This document shows positions 33,816 through 45,445 of a stretch of DNA of 64,000 bases, one piece after another. Every line of letters begins with the position of its first letter. Position 1 is the stretch's first letter. This DNA is from Rehmannia glutinosa. Taxonomy: Eukaryota > Streptophyta > Magnoliopsida > Lamiales > Orobanchaceae. The stretch covers positions 62,027-126,026 of the forward strand of contig JABTTQ020001757.1 in NCBI GenBank assembly GCA_016081115.2. Direction: 5' to 3'. Below the pieces are notes generated by a model. It had not been told where the DNA came from. It did no database searches and saw only the letters and a program-made list of their open reading frames with translations. Position numbers and translations under genes: made by a program.

Positions 33816-35839
33816 GTAATTTTTAATTACTTCTTTTATATTATTTATTTGAAGCATAGACAACACTTTTCCTATCTGGTAATTATAGTAAGGAAAAATT
33901 AAGCTAGTATGATTAAAAAAGCTCTACTAGTAATATATCTGGAAATTACTTATCATACATTTTAGTGTCTAAAGAAACAATCAATTTTGTTGTAATTTGA
34001 TGCCTCAATAATTTACATTTTTATTGTTTGCATATTGAAAAAATATAATTATGGCCTAAATCTTTCGTATGAATAGGGGTGGGTAGTTGACCTTTGTTCT
34101 CATTTAAGGTAATAAGGGTAGTATCCTGCATAATTTGGGAAGTTAGAAATGAAGTTAAGAATCATGTGTTTGCATGTTTATGGTTAAGGTCTGATATTTT
34201 TCTTTTTATTAGTTAATAATAATAATAATGTGTTATTGGTCAGGGTTTTGGTTATGCGTTTTAATTGTTTGATTTTTGGGTGTATTATATGATAATTTTA
34301 ACCCACAAATTAGATGTACAGTGATTGGTCCAATAATTATTGGGCCTTTGGTTTATCACATTGTTTGATAAGTTACAGTTGATCTTTCAACATTTAGGCC
34401 CTTTTATCCAAAATAGTATTATTAAATTTTTTTATATCTGTATACAAAGAAATTTAATGTTATTTCTTAACAATTTAATTACCTGCATTATATTTATGGT
34501 TTCTATCATTCTTAATTTATTACATATGTTTTTCATTAAGTTTAAAAATCAGTTCTAGTCTGATTAAAAAATTAGATGTAATTAATAAAACTTAATTGAA
34601 TGAAGTATCATATACATGATAAATATAAATAAACCATGAACAAAATTAAAATAAGACTAAAGACTATTATAAACTGCTAAATAGAGAATAGAATCGGATC
34701 TTCTTGAATAGGTTGAAATTTGTCAATTTATTGGAGATTGATAGTAACATGAAATCTCTGGGGAAAAAAAGAAACACAGAAAGGGATTAAATAAAAAATA
34801 GAATTTAATCCATTATACTGTGAAATATATTGTACGAACATATTGAAAATAATTGTAACAACATACCTCTGCAACATAAAAAACACATTATAAACTAAAT
34901 AGTTGATAAATGTATATTTACAGATCTATATCCGACCAAACTTTTTCATTGTTCTGTTAAATAAATGCGGACTGATTTTGGATGAAATTATTCTGATATA
35001 AGTACTTTTCCATTATCCACGGATGTCCTACTGTTTTAAATCTGTCAAATTAGGATTGTTGATGCAAATAACGATTGGGCAAACTATTTCTCTTAGAATA
35101 TTCGTTTACTATGCTAGCATTTATATTAGTTTTTGATTTGTCAACTATTATGCATAAGGTACAATGGAACGTTACTTCTATGTAATACTGTAATGCATGA
35201 ATTTAAATAACCAGAGATTTTAGTTGATATATGGTTTCGATATTTTCTTTGCATGTATTCTGGGTTGGATGCTTTTAGAAGGTAAATATACTTTAAGTAG
35301 TTTTTTGACATAATCTCTGTATGTTTATTAATATGGACCGATTCTTGATGCAATCATGCAATGATTCTAGAATGAAACCTTTTTTAATTGCATAGTTTTT
35401 TATTGCTCAAAATCTTTAATTATCTATAATACTTTATTCATGAATTTACTGAAATTTCATATAGATTATGTTTAGGTCAATATTAATACATATAGATTAT
35501 GTTTTTTGTTGTTTTTATACAATGAATAATGGCACAATGTTATAATTAGAATGACAAAAAGAATATGGATATGACAATGAAAGAGAATCAAGGCAGTTAG
35601 TAAGACTAATATTTTGTTTCCTTTTTTCAGTTTGAAACAAAAAAATTTAAATCCGTATGTTACTTAAAGTTTGTTATAGGCAAATCTTATAAGCAGAACT
35701 AATCTATTGTGTGTTGGCATATATAAAAAGATGAATCTATGCATTTAGAACTGTCCATTCCATTTTTCAAATCAAGCCTTTTTGATCTTGCTTTATAAAA
35801 CAATACAAACCTTGATGAAACATTGTTCTTGTGCATGTT
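33816..35839. other. AT-rich sequence, no gene recognised
   Basis: No convincing coding frame on either strand. Sequence composition resembles plant intron or intergenic DNA; several splice-like sites occur but do not link open frames. Confidence 0.5.
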
Positions 35840-35844
35840 TGAGG

Positions 35845-37260
35845 TGTAAGTCCAAGCGGCTACGATAATCTAGAGGGGAGTTAATAGATTATCTCCATCT
35901 TTTCGATTATGCCCTCTTTTTCGAATCAAATACGCCAAAACAATAATAAAGGTGCGGGAAGTAAACAACACGTGTCGATTTATAGAGGTTCAACCCACCT
36001 AGGGCCTAATCATCTACCACCCCAGTATCTCCGGGATGGATTTCAAAAAGAAAAAAGATTTTATTAATTACCAAAATTAATACAACACCTTACAACATCA
36101 CCTTGAAGAGCATCACACTCTTCTACAACACCACCTTTGAGATTACCACAATCTCTCTTGAAGATTACCACAATCTCCAACAGCACCTTGTGAAGATTAC
36201 CACAATCTTGAACCTTGAAGAATGCCAAATTCTTCAATACCTCAAGAGCACCACACTCTTGAAACACCTATCACCTAGATCACCCAAGTGTATTCTTTCC
36301 ACAAGAATACTCACAAGGATGTCTTGTGTTGAACGATGACCAAAATCAAGATTACAACTCAATAATGAATATTACAATTTGAGTGCAAGTGTAATCAAGA
36401 AATAAAAAGCCTAGACCTCAAGATTGTGAAAGTGCAAGAACTTAGGCTTATTACAACAAGAATGTAAAATATGAAAGCTTGGAGAATTTGCAGATTTTTC
36501 TTGTTGTTTTGATTGCTTGTGTGTATTGTATTTTTATGTCTTCAAATCATCCTCTATTTATAGGAGAGTCTTCAAGATTGGATCTCCAACATAGGCTCCT
36601 CCTTCTTCACTTTTGTCTACAAAAAGAGGATCACAAGATGTAGAAATATTGTACAAAAATTAAAAGTAAATCTTGCTGATAAGGATTTCTAACAGCATGA
36701 TTTTGCTGTCACAAAATAACATAGGGCGACCGGTTGCCCTGTTTAAGATTTCGAATGTTTGAAAAAAAATAGTGCGATCCAGGTACAGGTCAAAGGGGGG
36801 GTCGACCGGTCGACTGGGGGGTGCGACCGGTCAACCCCCTGCTGGACCGGTCCCCCTCTTCATTTTTTTAACTCAGAATATTCTGTTTCAAGTTTTATTT
36901 CTTCAGGTACAGGTCGACGCTTTGGGCGACCGGTCGACCTCCAATCTTGAAATATTGTCCGATTTTTATCAAAAATAAACTTCAAGAAATACTCCAAAAA
37001 ATTAGTAAAAACATTTTAAATCACTTGGGAGTATTTGGACAACATTTATAAACATTGTTTTGGTGTAAAAATCAATTAACATAAAAATATGTTGTCCAAT
37101 ATTTTATCGAATAATAAACTCTAAGAAATACTCCAAAAATTAGTAAAAATATTTTAAAAACATTTAGGAGTATTTTGGACAACATACATAAACATAGTTT
37201 TGGTATAAAAACTCATTTAAACATAATCATCAAAATCTTGATAAAAACATTTATCTAACA
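35845..37260 (-). repeat. Solo C2-family LTR (copy 2)
   Basis: Left edge TGTAAGTCCAAGCGG, right edge TTATCTAACA, with perfect duplications TGAGG at 35840-35844 and 37261-37265 and no internal sequence: a solo LTR left by recombination. TATA (CTATTTATAG in plus sense) is at about 36552, AATAAA at about 36060 on the minus strand. It holds the hairpin array (about 36104-36330), CGACCGGTCG palindromes (36725-36945) and a tandem U3 duplication. Confidence 0.93.
36104..36330 (-). repeat. Hairpin array in solo LTR copy 2
   Basis: At least seven inverted repeats with 6-8-bp stems and mostly ACCAC-type loops, including GAGATT/AATCTC, GAAGAAT/ATTCTTC, CAAGAG/CTCTTG (36243-36261) and GTATTCTT/AAGAATAC (36290-36310). 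The last two differ from other copies on both sides of the stem. Confidence 0.8.
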
Positions 37261-37265
37261 TGAGG

Positions 37266-38468
37266 TGTTTAAGGTGACTGTGTAGAAGTGTGATCTTCAT
37301 ATTAGTGTTGAACACAAATGATTCTCCTGCAAAATTGATTGAAAAAAAAGAGGAGATCAAAACATGCCATGGAGGATACGCTTCTGAATAAAACTAAAAA
37401 TGAGAATAAATTTGACTGAATATTTTGCAAAATAATATTTGTAGTCTTTGTTCGACTCCTATCTCTTTTTGTTGGCTGGAATTCATACCAGCCAACACTT
37501 TCCAATGACATCTCTTAAAAAATAAATGTAACAAACTAAAAAGAATTTTAATATGGTGGAATTCATATTTATAAAGTGGTGGAAGTAATCTTACCAGTAA
37601 GTCTGTATTTTTTTGATTTGTTGATGTAGCATGAATTCTTGATCTTGAATCAAAAGAAAGAAGGGTTAACACACATAAAATGTAAATTCATTATATATGC
37701 AGAAAAAAATAAGAAAAAAGAATTGTGCTCATACCTTTGTTTCATGAAAGTTGTCTTCATTGGCAGGCGCACTTTAAACTTAAAAGTAAGCATGCTGAAG
37801 GAGACATATCAAATTTATATTTCTTCAGAATTTTCTTTTTTTATTGTGTTCTAGCTAGAGTGCAAAATGCTAGAATAGTTGTTCTGGAATGAATTGAAGT
37901 GGAATGAAATGAAGTGGATGGTGATGCTATTTATAACTGGTTATACACTTTATTCTATATTATTATTTAATAAAAATAGTGGATTTTTTTTTAATTCTCA
38001 GTCCAATATTGAATGGAAAAGTGGTCTGTTTATATTCTCAATGTTGTCCCTGTCAAATAAAGTTATAGGAAACTGAAGCAATTTCAAAATTTGAATTCTA
38101 GCTTCGTTTGATGCAATTTCAAATGTCTGATTTCTATTTTCAATTCTGAAACAATTATTTAATGTTAGGATATCTATAAATGATGCATGTTAATACATTA
38201 TCCTAAGTTGTCTCTGGCTTTTCAGAAAAGCTGTAAAGTCTTCAAATTTGTTAATTGTGTTTTTTGAGGCCCAAGACAGACTCACAACTATCGAGACAGT
38301 TGCCAGATTTATTTATTATACTTTTTTCTTGGTATGTTTTTTTTTTCTGATGTAAAGAACTACATGGATGTATTTATTCAATGCTACTCTTTTTTATGTT
38401 TTTGATACTTTTAGGAATAGGAAATGTGGTTTTAGCGGGATTATTCCATTTTTAGCAAACTTTTTGCT
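37266..38468. other. AT-rich sequence, no gene recognised
   Basis: No conserved protein frame. A (GAATGAARTGGA) stretch near 37885-37920 and splice-like signals near 37770 are present but not supported by open frames. Confidence 0.45.
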
Positions 38469-38495
38469 TATATATATATATATATATATATATAG
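38469..38495. repeat. (TA)n microsatellite
   Basis: About 13 TA dinucleotides in a row. Confidence 0.9.
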
Positions 38496-38644
38496 ATATG
38501 GATCATTCTGTTGATTTTAGGGATAATAATGTTTGTTGAAATATATGATTACATTGTATGGGATCGAGTTGCACATCATTCGTGTTGGGCGCGTTTATGT
38601 CCTTGAACAGTTGAGCCGCCTTTAATTCTTTCCTTAAGTTTTCC

Positions 38645-39005
38645 TTTAATGAATTGGATATAGGTTTTTCCTTAATTAATTTAACGCATGATTTTTCCTA
38701 ATTAGTTGAACATAGGGTTTATCCCTAATTAATTGAATATATAATTTTTCCTTGTTAGTTGAACATAAGGTTTGTCCCTAATTAATTTAACATAGGGTTT
38801 ATCCCTAATTAATTGAATATTGGGTTTTTCCTTAACCAATTGAATGTAGGATTTTCCCCTTGACTAATTGAACATAGGGTTTTCTCCTAACTAATTAAAT
38901 GTAGGGTTTTAATTTACCTTGACTAATTGAATATAGACTTATCCCTTATCTAGTTGAACGTGGATTTTTCTCTAACTAACTGAATATAAGATTTTCCCCA
39001 ATTAA
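38645..39005. repeat. 27-bp minisatellite, about 13 units
   Basis: Degenerate units of about 27 bases, consensus CTAATTAATTGAACATAGGG then TTTATCC, run head to tail. Units vary in the last third (TTTTTCC, TTTTCCCC). It is non-coding in all frames. Confidence 0.85.
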
Positions 39006-39986
39006 TGTTGAGTATCTTTAATGTAGGTTTATCATCATTTACATGTTTCAAGTGATGTTCACTTTTAATATATTTGCTAATTAATGTGATTTAATTATTA
39101 TGTTTATGCTCTTTAAGTTTATGTTCGTATTCAATTGAAGTTGCATCACTTAGGTTCATGCATCATCTTAATGTATGTTCATAGCATTTCACGAGCATAC
39201 AAAGATTAAGTAAAGCCAAGTTTTAAGGTCTATAATTAATAATGTTTTTCCAAAAAAAAATGGGTGCACAATGTTCTATGATGCTGGAGTGAGTGGGAAA
39301 TGGGCGCAGGAGACCGGCGTTCCGAAATGTGCCGCTTGCAGATAATGTTAATGTTAAAGGAAAAGGGCTTTTGGGCGAAATGAAAGGACATGGCCTTCAG
39401 GCAAAATGTTAATCGGGTTCCAAATAACAAGGCCCAATGCGACTCTAATTAGAACAATGTGTTACCAAGTGAGCTCGCGTCTTAAGAACGATTTTACGAA
39501 AGAAAAGAAAGATAAAGTTTAAAGTATGTACACGAAAGTTTAAAGTATGTACACGAAAGTTTAAGTATGTATACGAAATGATTTTAAGTAAAGAAAATAT
39601 ACAGTTGAGTCATTGCTTTAAGCACGCATTCATGCATGAGATTACTTGTTGATCTCCTATAAGCTCATTCCACGAATGTTGAATATTTTTTTCAGATGAG
39701 AATAATGAGGAGGAAGGAGATGGAGGGGCGCAGTGACTCCGGAACCCATGTCCTTCAGTCTAGCTTATGTTTTTAGAGTTGACTTATTAGTATGTTTAAT
39801 GTTGAACGTCGTTTTATTTTTCAGTATGATTGTTTTGGACTACGAGCTTTTAGTATTTATTTCCGCTGCAAGGTTTTCGAACTAAGTAGGATTTTTATTA
39901 TCCCGCATTTTTAAGGACTTCTTTAGAGTATTTTTATTGATTTTTTTTTGCATTAAAATTTAAGTAAGCTAGAAGAGGGCGCTACA
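39006..39986 (+). repeat. LTR-like 3' end of the 10-kb insertion
   Basis: Contains AAGCTCATTCCACGAATG, a CAG-acceptor-like TTTTTTTCAG, a GAGGAGGAAGGAGATGG box and the terminal GGGCGCTACA. This parallels the end of the gypsy LTR at 1600-1913 (GAAAGCTCACC, TTTTTTTCAGG, GGCGAGGATTGGAGG, CGTTACA), which suggests a related chromovirus LTR. A short repeat (ACGAAAGTTTAAAGTATGT) occurs about three times near 39505-39580. Confidence 0.55.
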
Positions 39987-40660
39987 GAACCGTAGCAACG
40001 CCAATGACAAGAAACATCATACTAGACAAGGATGAAAAAGGTAAATTGGTCGATGGAACCAAATATAGCGGTATGATTGTTAGTTTACTTTATTTAAATG
40101 CTAGTAGACCCTATCTTTAACATGTTATATGCCTATGTGCTCGATTTTAAAGTAATCCAAAGGAATCTCACTTAAGTGTCGTTAAAAGATTTTTTTGTTA
40201 TTTAGAAGGCCCTATCTCGTAATACTTATTCTATCAAAAAAAAGCAACATTTTTATTTTAAAAGGTTTTAGTGATTTGGATTATGCCAGATATATTGATG
40301 ATCGCAATAGTACTTGTCAATTTTTAGGTAATTGTCTTGTTTCATGATTTTCTAAAAACCAATTTTGCATCTCTTTATCAATGGCTGAAGCCGAATATAT
40401 TTCCGCGGTTTTTTTATACACAATTACTTTGGATGAAATAAAACTTAGCAGACTACAAAACAAATTTTACAAAAAAAAAATCTTATTTTTTACACATCCA
40501 CAATAAGTATTTCACAAAATCCCGCACATAACAACCGAACAAAATATATTGAGGTTAGACATCATTTTCTAAGAGATTGTGTGCTAAAAGAGAAAATTGA
40601 GATGAATTTCGTTCCGTCTCAAGATCCATTAGCGGACATCTAGTATTTTAACTCTATCCA
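39987..40660 (+). pseudogene. copia A RT C terminus and RNase H
   Basis: After the GAACC duplication the frame reads VATPMTRNIILDKDEKGKLV then DGTKYSGMI and, shifted, SLLYLNASRP (RT C terminus). It continues with RNase H motifs CQFLGNCLVS, MAEAEYISA and, near 40555-40640, EVRHHFLRDCVLKEKIEMNF and VPSQDPLADI. Stops and shifts are frequent. The order and orientation continue the A element from 30014. Confidence 0.88.
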
Positions 40661-41523
40661 AGCTCGTTTATGCATAATGCATATTGAATAATATTTATAT
40701 TAATTGTTTGGACATGGTTAAATATTTTCAAAAAGTTTTATGGTGAAAATTCTATTTTTGTATTTTGAAACAGAACAGGGACTAGTCTCCCTCACTGGTC
40801 ACCCTGCACGGGGACTAGTCACCCTAAGAGTTTAAAACGGGCAAAAGCTCTCTGTCCAGAACAGATTACATATTTTTCCCAAAACCCTAAGTTGCGAAAT
40901 TTTACGCAAAATCCATTCTCCCTAAATTATCTCTATATTTCTTGATAATTGTTTCTATAATTCTCTCTTCAATCTTATTTTGATTCTATGGCACCTCTAT
41001 GAACCGAAGCTAGCCTAATCCCCTTAGACAAAGAAAAAGGATAAGAAAGGTTTTTTTTCAAACTCTCAAAATAAGGCTCATTTGGAAAAAAAATCAATCG
41101 GATTTGAATAACCCACTCACACTTGAAGAAATTGCCATATTGAGGATGGGAACTTTTCACTCCAAAATGCCAAGTGGGAAAAGAGTAAGAAATCTCAACT
41201 TTCATTGTCTCCTTGTAATGAAAATATGATGAGATTTACTCATAAATTTGGAGAATTATTTTATGAAGATAATCGTAATTGGAAAAAAGCTTTTGCTAGA
41301 ACTAGAATTTGTCGATTTGAGACTTTCTCGAATTTATATCCAACAATTTGTGGATTCTTTTAAACTCAGTGATGGGTTAAATTTTGGGATAATTCGAGCA
41401 TGAGATATAATGATGAAATTGTTAAGATCTTTTATTCAAATATATGGATTAAGTATAATGATATGTACACTCCAATTGGTATTAATTCGTTTATTTTGGG
41501 TCGACATTTTCGGTGGACTACAT
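40661..41523 (+). pseudogene. copia A pol/post-pol spacer and post-pol gene, N-terminal part
   Basis: A cluster of ACTAGT/ACTGGTCACCC near-palindromes lies at 40780-40830, between pol and the next start codon. The ATG at 40988 opens MAPL before a stop; the C1 post-pol frame also starts MAP. A better-kept stretch at 41227-41522 codes MRFTHKFGELFYEDNRNWKK, then after breaks MRYNDEIVKIFYSN and INSFILGRHFRWTT. I do not recognise a fold; this is the Sirevirus post-pol (env-like) position. The sequence is interrupted at about 41524. Confidence 0.5.
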
Positions 41524-42385
41524 GTTAAATTGGTTTTATATCAAATCGGGTGTTCTAGACTAGTATTTTGTGTTGTTTTCGGGTGTTTTAGAGTAGTTTG
41601 AGTCCATTTTGTTTCATTAGATGTCGTTAGGGGGTCAATACAGGTTATGGTAGCCGAGGACGATGAAAACGATGAAAAAACATTTTTGGGAGGAAGAAAT
41701 CTCATTTGAAGAAGTGAAAATGTGAGAAGCTTGATGTAACCAATGTTTGAACTTATGTTTTGATATTTCAATTTATTGATTTGCATGTTATTAAATCTAT
41801 TTTATGCTATTTGAATTGATTGCATCTGAATTATCTGATCAGTAGTTCAGATTGTTTGGCGTGTTTGATTCCACACTCCATAGAGGTAATTGAATGTCTG
41901 GCCATAGAATAACATAACTTAGGGTTTCAAGAACTGAGAAGTTTATGAATCTTTTGAAGTCTGTGAAAGAATATTCATTAAGCATATTAGGGTTTAATTT
42001 ATGATTTTTATAGAGATATTGAAATCAGGATTGAAACCTAGAATCACTTGGCACTCGAGGGAGGAAGTGATAAACGGAAGGAATATTTGACTTATAGATT
42101 AATAACTTGTGATTAATAAACTGGATTGATAAAATAGGGGAAAACTAGGTGAATCAACCCTCTATTATTCACATCCACCAAGTATTTGATAATTTGTCTG
42201 AACGAATTTGTTAGTTTAATTTTAGGTTTATTTTTAGTCTAATCAAAAACCATATTTCTTCAATTATCTAGATAGAGTTAAGCTATTATAACTACAATAC
42301 TTAGTCTAAAATTTTATATTAATTTCTGTAGAGACGATAACCCCACTTCTTAATCTATAATAAAACTTGACACTGCATGCTTGCG
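41524..42385. mobile_element. Unclassified insertion in A post-pol gene
   Basis: About 860 bases of non-coding sequence separate two well-kept halves of the post-pol frame. The left edge reads TGTTAAATTGG; the right part has GACGATAACCCCACTTC and GACACTGCATGCTTGCGG, phrases that resemble the 3' ends of Athila/Tat-type LTRs. A solo LTR is possible, but no clear duplication was found (only CATG at both sides). Confidence 0.4.
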
Positions 42386-43227
42386 GTAAGAAAATCACGA
42401 ACACTACACAAGAAATTTATCGCTTGCTTGGGCTAAATGATACGGGTGTCGATTATTTTACTTGTGTTCGTTGGGACAACGATAGGATGGGTGTTTCCTT
42501 GGAGGAATTGGGTTTATGGCCGGACTGTACAACACAATCAATGCCCGATGAAGTTAGAATTATATCTATGATTGTGTCCTATTGTGTTTGTGGGAAAGAA
42601 GTAAAACTCCCTAGAAATTTGGGTTATTTCTTGACCTATAAAATTAGGCAATGGGAGTTGGTCGATTATGGAGCAGTGTTTATATATTGTCTGATCGATT
42701 CTATCACACTTGGCTCTAAAAAATTAACTTAGGGCAACATCATTTGACTTCTACTATTTCATTTTTCGATATCCGAGATAAATTTGGAGCTTTACAGGGT
42801 GGATTTTGACATAGATAACATCCAACAAATGCTTCGTATGCGACGAATAATGACTAAAGCTCCAAAAATCGGCAAGAGACGAGCCTCCACATCCCAAGTT
42901 TAAATCATCCTCATGACTTCTTTGATGATTTAGAAATAGAAGATTTGGTGGGTGGGGTAGCACATAGCGCATCGGAGTATAATAGCAATGACGAAAATAG
43001 TGATGGTGATGGTGATGGCAATGCGCGAAATGATAGCGATCATAGTAACCTGCCTATAAATGAACGAATGGACCGACTTGAGATGGATACTCATCGGGAT
43101 ATCGTTTCCTTGATGAAGGAACTTGAAGTAGTTAAGAGGTAGAACAAAAAAATGAAGGTTAAAATGAGCAAGCTTAAGAAGTTTATTAAAGGACATCTAC
43201 CTACGGCGTGCTTCTCATTCATATGAG
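42386..43227 (+). pseudogene. copia A post-pol gene, C-terminal part
   Basis: Reads TTQEIYRLLGLNDTGVDYF, CVRWDNDRMGVSLEELGLWP and CGKEVKLPRNLGYFLTYK up to a stop at 42732. In another frame from 42945 an acidic Asn/Asp-rich stretch (SNDENSDGDGDGNARND) leads into a Lys/Glu helix ending near 43227. The C-terminal plan matches 25099-25335. No homologous family comes to mind beyond Sirevirus post-pol proteins and their plant-mobile-domain-like helical look, which is speculation. Confidence 0.55.
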
Positions 43228-44208
43228 GATTAATCTCCCCCCTCCCCTTCCCACCCCATTTTTTATGTACTTTTGTTACATTAAAACTTGTTATCAATTA
43301 CTTATGCTATGATTTTTATATATTGTTGCGCGGATTTACTCCGATTAAGTACTTTTTATGATAACTAATGATTTTTCGATGATTTCAAATGGGGAGAAAA
43401 GCTAGAAAAACTAGATATGTGAATTTGAGAAAAGCTAGCTATGTAATTTTGGAAAATTATTGTAAAAGCACAAATGTTTATTTGGTACTCTTTGTAAAAG
43501 CACTTAGATGATCAAAGTGTTTATTGATAAAAATGCTTATTTATAGCTCTTGATGTATTTCTTTGGCATGCTAAAATTGATATATTTTTTTATGACTTAT
43601 TGGCATGTTGTTAAAACTTAGTACTTTTTTCTTCTTGATAGAAAAAAGAGCTTATTGTGCTCAAGTATTGCTTCTTGATAAAAGTTATTTTGAAAAAGAG
43701 TTTATTGAGCTTATTTGGAATTATGGTGTTTGTTTATGCATATTCATATTTTTTCTTGGTATTGAACTATAGATATAATGATTATCCTTGTTTAAATATT
43801 TTTCAAAAGTAATTTTGAGCTTATTGATAGTCTTATATAATGTTACATTATTTAGTATTTTTATATGAGCAAAAATGAAACTTTAATAAAAAGATGGTCT
43901 ATGTCTCTGCAAATAGTAGTTTATTTTTACAAGAGGAGTTTATATTGATATGGAGAGCTTTTTCAAACTTTTATAATGTTTTGTCTAAAACTCTATCAGA
44001 ATCGTTTTGGGTTGATAGTAAAGTTATTTTGTTTCAATCAAAACGATTATTTTGGGCGCGTCATACTCGGATTCCCTTTTTACAAAGTTTATTAAAATCA
44101 ATTTCAGCTAAAATGGCATCAAAAGGTCGCCATCAAGGGCAATCAGTGTCGAAAAGTCATTGTTTGAAAGTTTAGAATGTCGAAAATCCTCTGGTTGAAG
44201 GCGACCGG
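43228..44208 (+). other. copia A 3' non-coding region
   Basis: Carries purine-rich and inverted polypurine-like words (TGATTTCAAATGGGGAGAAA near 43380) and repeated GCTTATTGA/AGCTTATT words, the mirror of the minus-strand regions at 24378-25098. Around 43925 AAGAGGAGTTTATATTG could be the true polypurine tract, with the start of the A 3' LTR after it; the region ends in GGCGACCGG where element B is inserted. Confidence 0.45.
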
Positions 44209-45445
44209 TGTTAGTCCAAGTGGCTACGAAAATCTAGAGGGGGTGAATAGATTTTCTGATTTACGCTCTATTTTTCGAATATGAATATGGTGAAGAATTA
44301 AAAGTGCAGAAATATAAACAACACACAATGATTTATAGAGCTTCAACCCACCAAGGGCCTAATGCTATACCACCCGGTATGTCCGAATGGATTTCGAAAA
44401 GGAAAACGTTTATTGATACCAAACAAATACAACTTTTACCTTGAAGAGTACTACACTCTTCTTACAACGCCACCTATGAAGATTACCACAACCTTCTTAC
44501 AACAATGAAGAGCACCAAACTCTTCAACACCTAGAATCAACCAATTGTGTTCTTACCACAAGAACACTAACAAAGATTTCTTGTGTTTGGATGATTTGTA
44601 CAAACCAATATTACAACTCGAATGAAGTATACAACTTTGGAGTGCAAGTGTAATCAAGAAGAAAGTCTAATACTCAAGATGTGCAAATGTAAAGCTTATG
44701 CTAAATACAACAAGAATATTGACAAGGAAGAATAAGAATTTTGCTGATTCTTCTTGTTGCTTTATATGCTTGTGTTGTGTTGATCTTCCAATTTTCTTCA
44801 AGTATTTATAGAGGAGCTTCATGATTTGAATCCCAACATATGATCCTCATATTTGAATTTTTTCTGCAAAAAGAAGATCACAGGATGCACAAATAATGAA
44901 CAAAAATGACAAAGTGATAAAAGTAAATCTTGTTATCTACCATAGGTTGAAAATCCTCAGATATTGAATAGGTTGACCGATGGGTCAACTGGTCCACCAG
45001 TAGAAAAATTTGAATTTCGAAACGTTTGAGTGCGATCTGACACAAGTCATTCCATGGGTCAACTGGTCGACCAGGGGGGGTTCACCCCGGGTCGACCTAT
45101 GCCTGGAGCTTTTAAAACAGGGGAGGGATAAATACCTGTTACAGGTACCAGTCAATCTCTAGGTCGACTGGTCAACCCACCGGTTGACCACCCTCAACAT
45201 TCTCTGTTTTCAAGTTTTAATCACGTCCAGGTACGGGTTGCCCTATAGGACAACCGGTCGACCTCAAAATAGAGAAACTGTCCGATTTTTGTCAAAAATA
45301 AAGTTCAAGAAGTATTTCAAAAACTTAGTAAAAATCATTGAAAATGTTTTGAAATATTATTTGGATAACATTTGGGGACATTGTTTTGGTATAAAACTCA
45401 TTTATATGAAATCATCAAAATTACCATAAAAACATATATCTAACA
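44209..45445 (-). repeat. C2-family LTR copy 3 (3' LTR of element B)
   Basis: Left edge TGTTAGTCCAAGTGG, right edge ATCTAACA, followed by AAATCCCCTTTTTTATGA (polypurine tract). Single-unit U3 form (1237 bp). Hairpins at 44446-44560, including GAAGAGT/ACTCTTC and, at 44478-44496, GAAGATT with AACCTTC. GTCGACC/GGTCAACTGGTC clusters at 44960-45260. Its 5' partner would lie beyond the right edge. Confidence 0.88.

Larger units (their letters stand above)
30015..39986 (+). mobile_element. 10-kb insertion with LTR-like ends, no gag or pol seen
   Basis: Left end TGTAACAACCCTAATT, right end GGGCGCTACA, duplications GAACT/GAACC (one mismatch), cleanly splitting the A reverse transcriptase. The left about 850 bp and right about 950 bp resemble the start and end of a chromovirus-type LTR (TGTAACAACCC start; CAG-acceptor-like tract, GC-rich box, then CTACA end). 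The two ends do not look alike, so they may be two halves of one solo LTR split by a large insert rather than two LTRs. Inside are hAT elements at 31498-32171 and 33053-33692, a solo C2 LTR at 35845-37260, a minisatellite and a gene-like fragment. Confidence 0.55.

Noticed and set aside
35631..35654. Third exon of the possible captured gene
   Set aside because: A good acceptor TTTTTTCAG is present, but the frame continuing from 33815 closes after about 11 codons and the donor is weak.
37879..38076. 65-residue frame starting MFWNELKWNEMKW
   Set aside because: Low-complexity GAATGAARTGG repeat translated by chance; no homologous motif.
41524..42385. Solo Athila/Tat LTR in the A post-pol gene
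   Set aside because: Right-end phrases fit, but no TG/CA pair with a 5-bp duplication could be defined, so kept only as an unclassified insertion.
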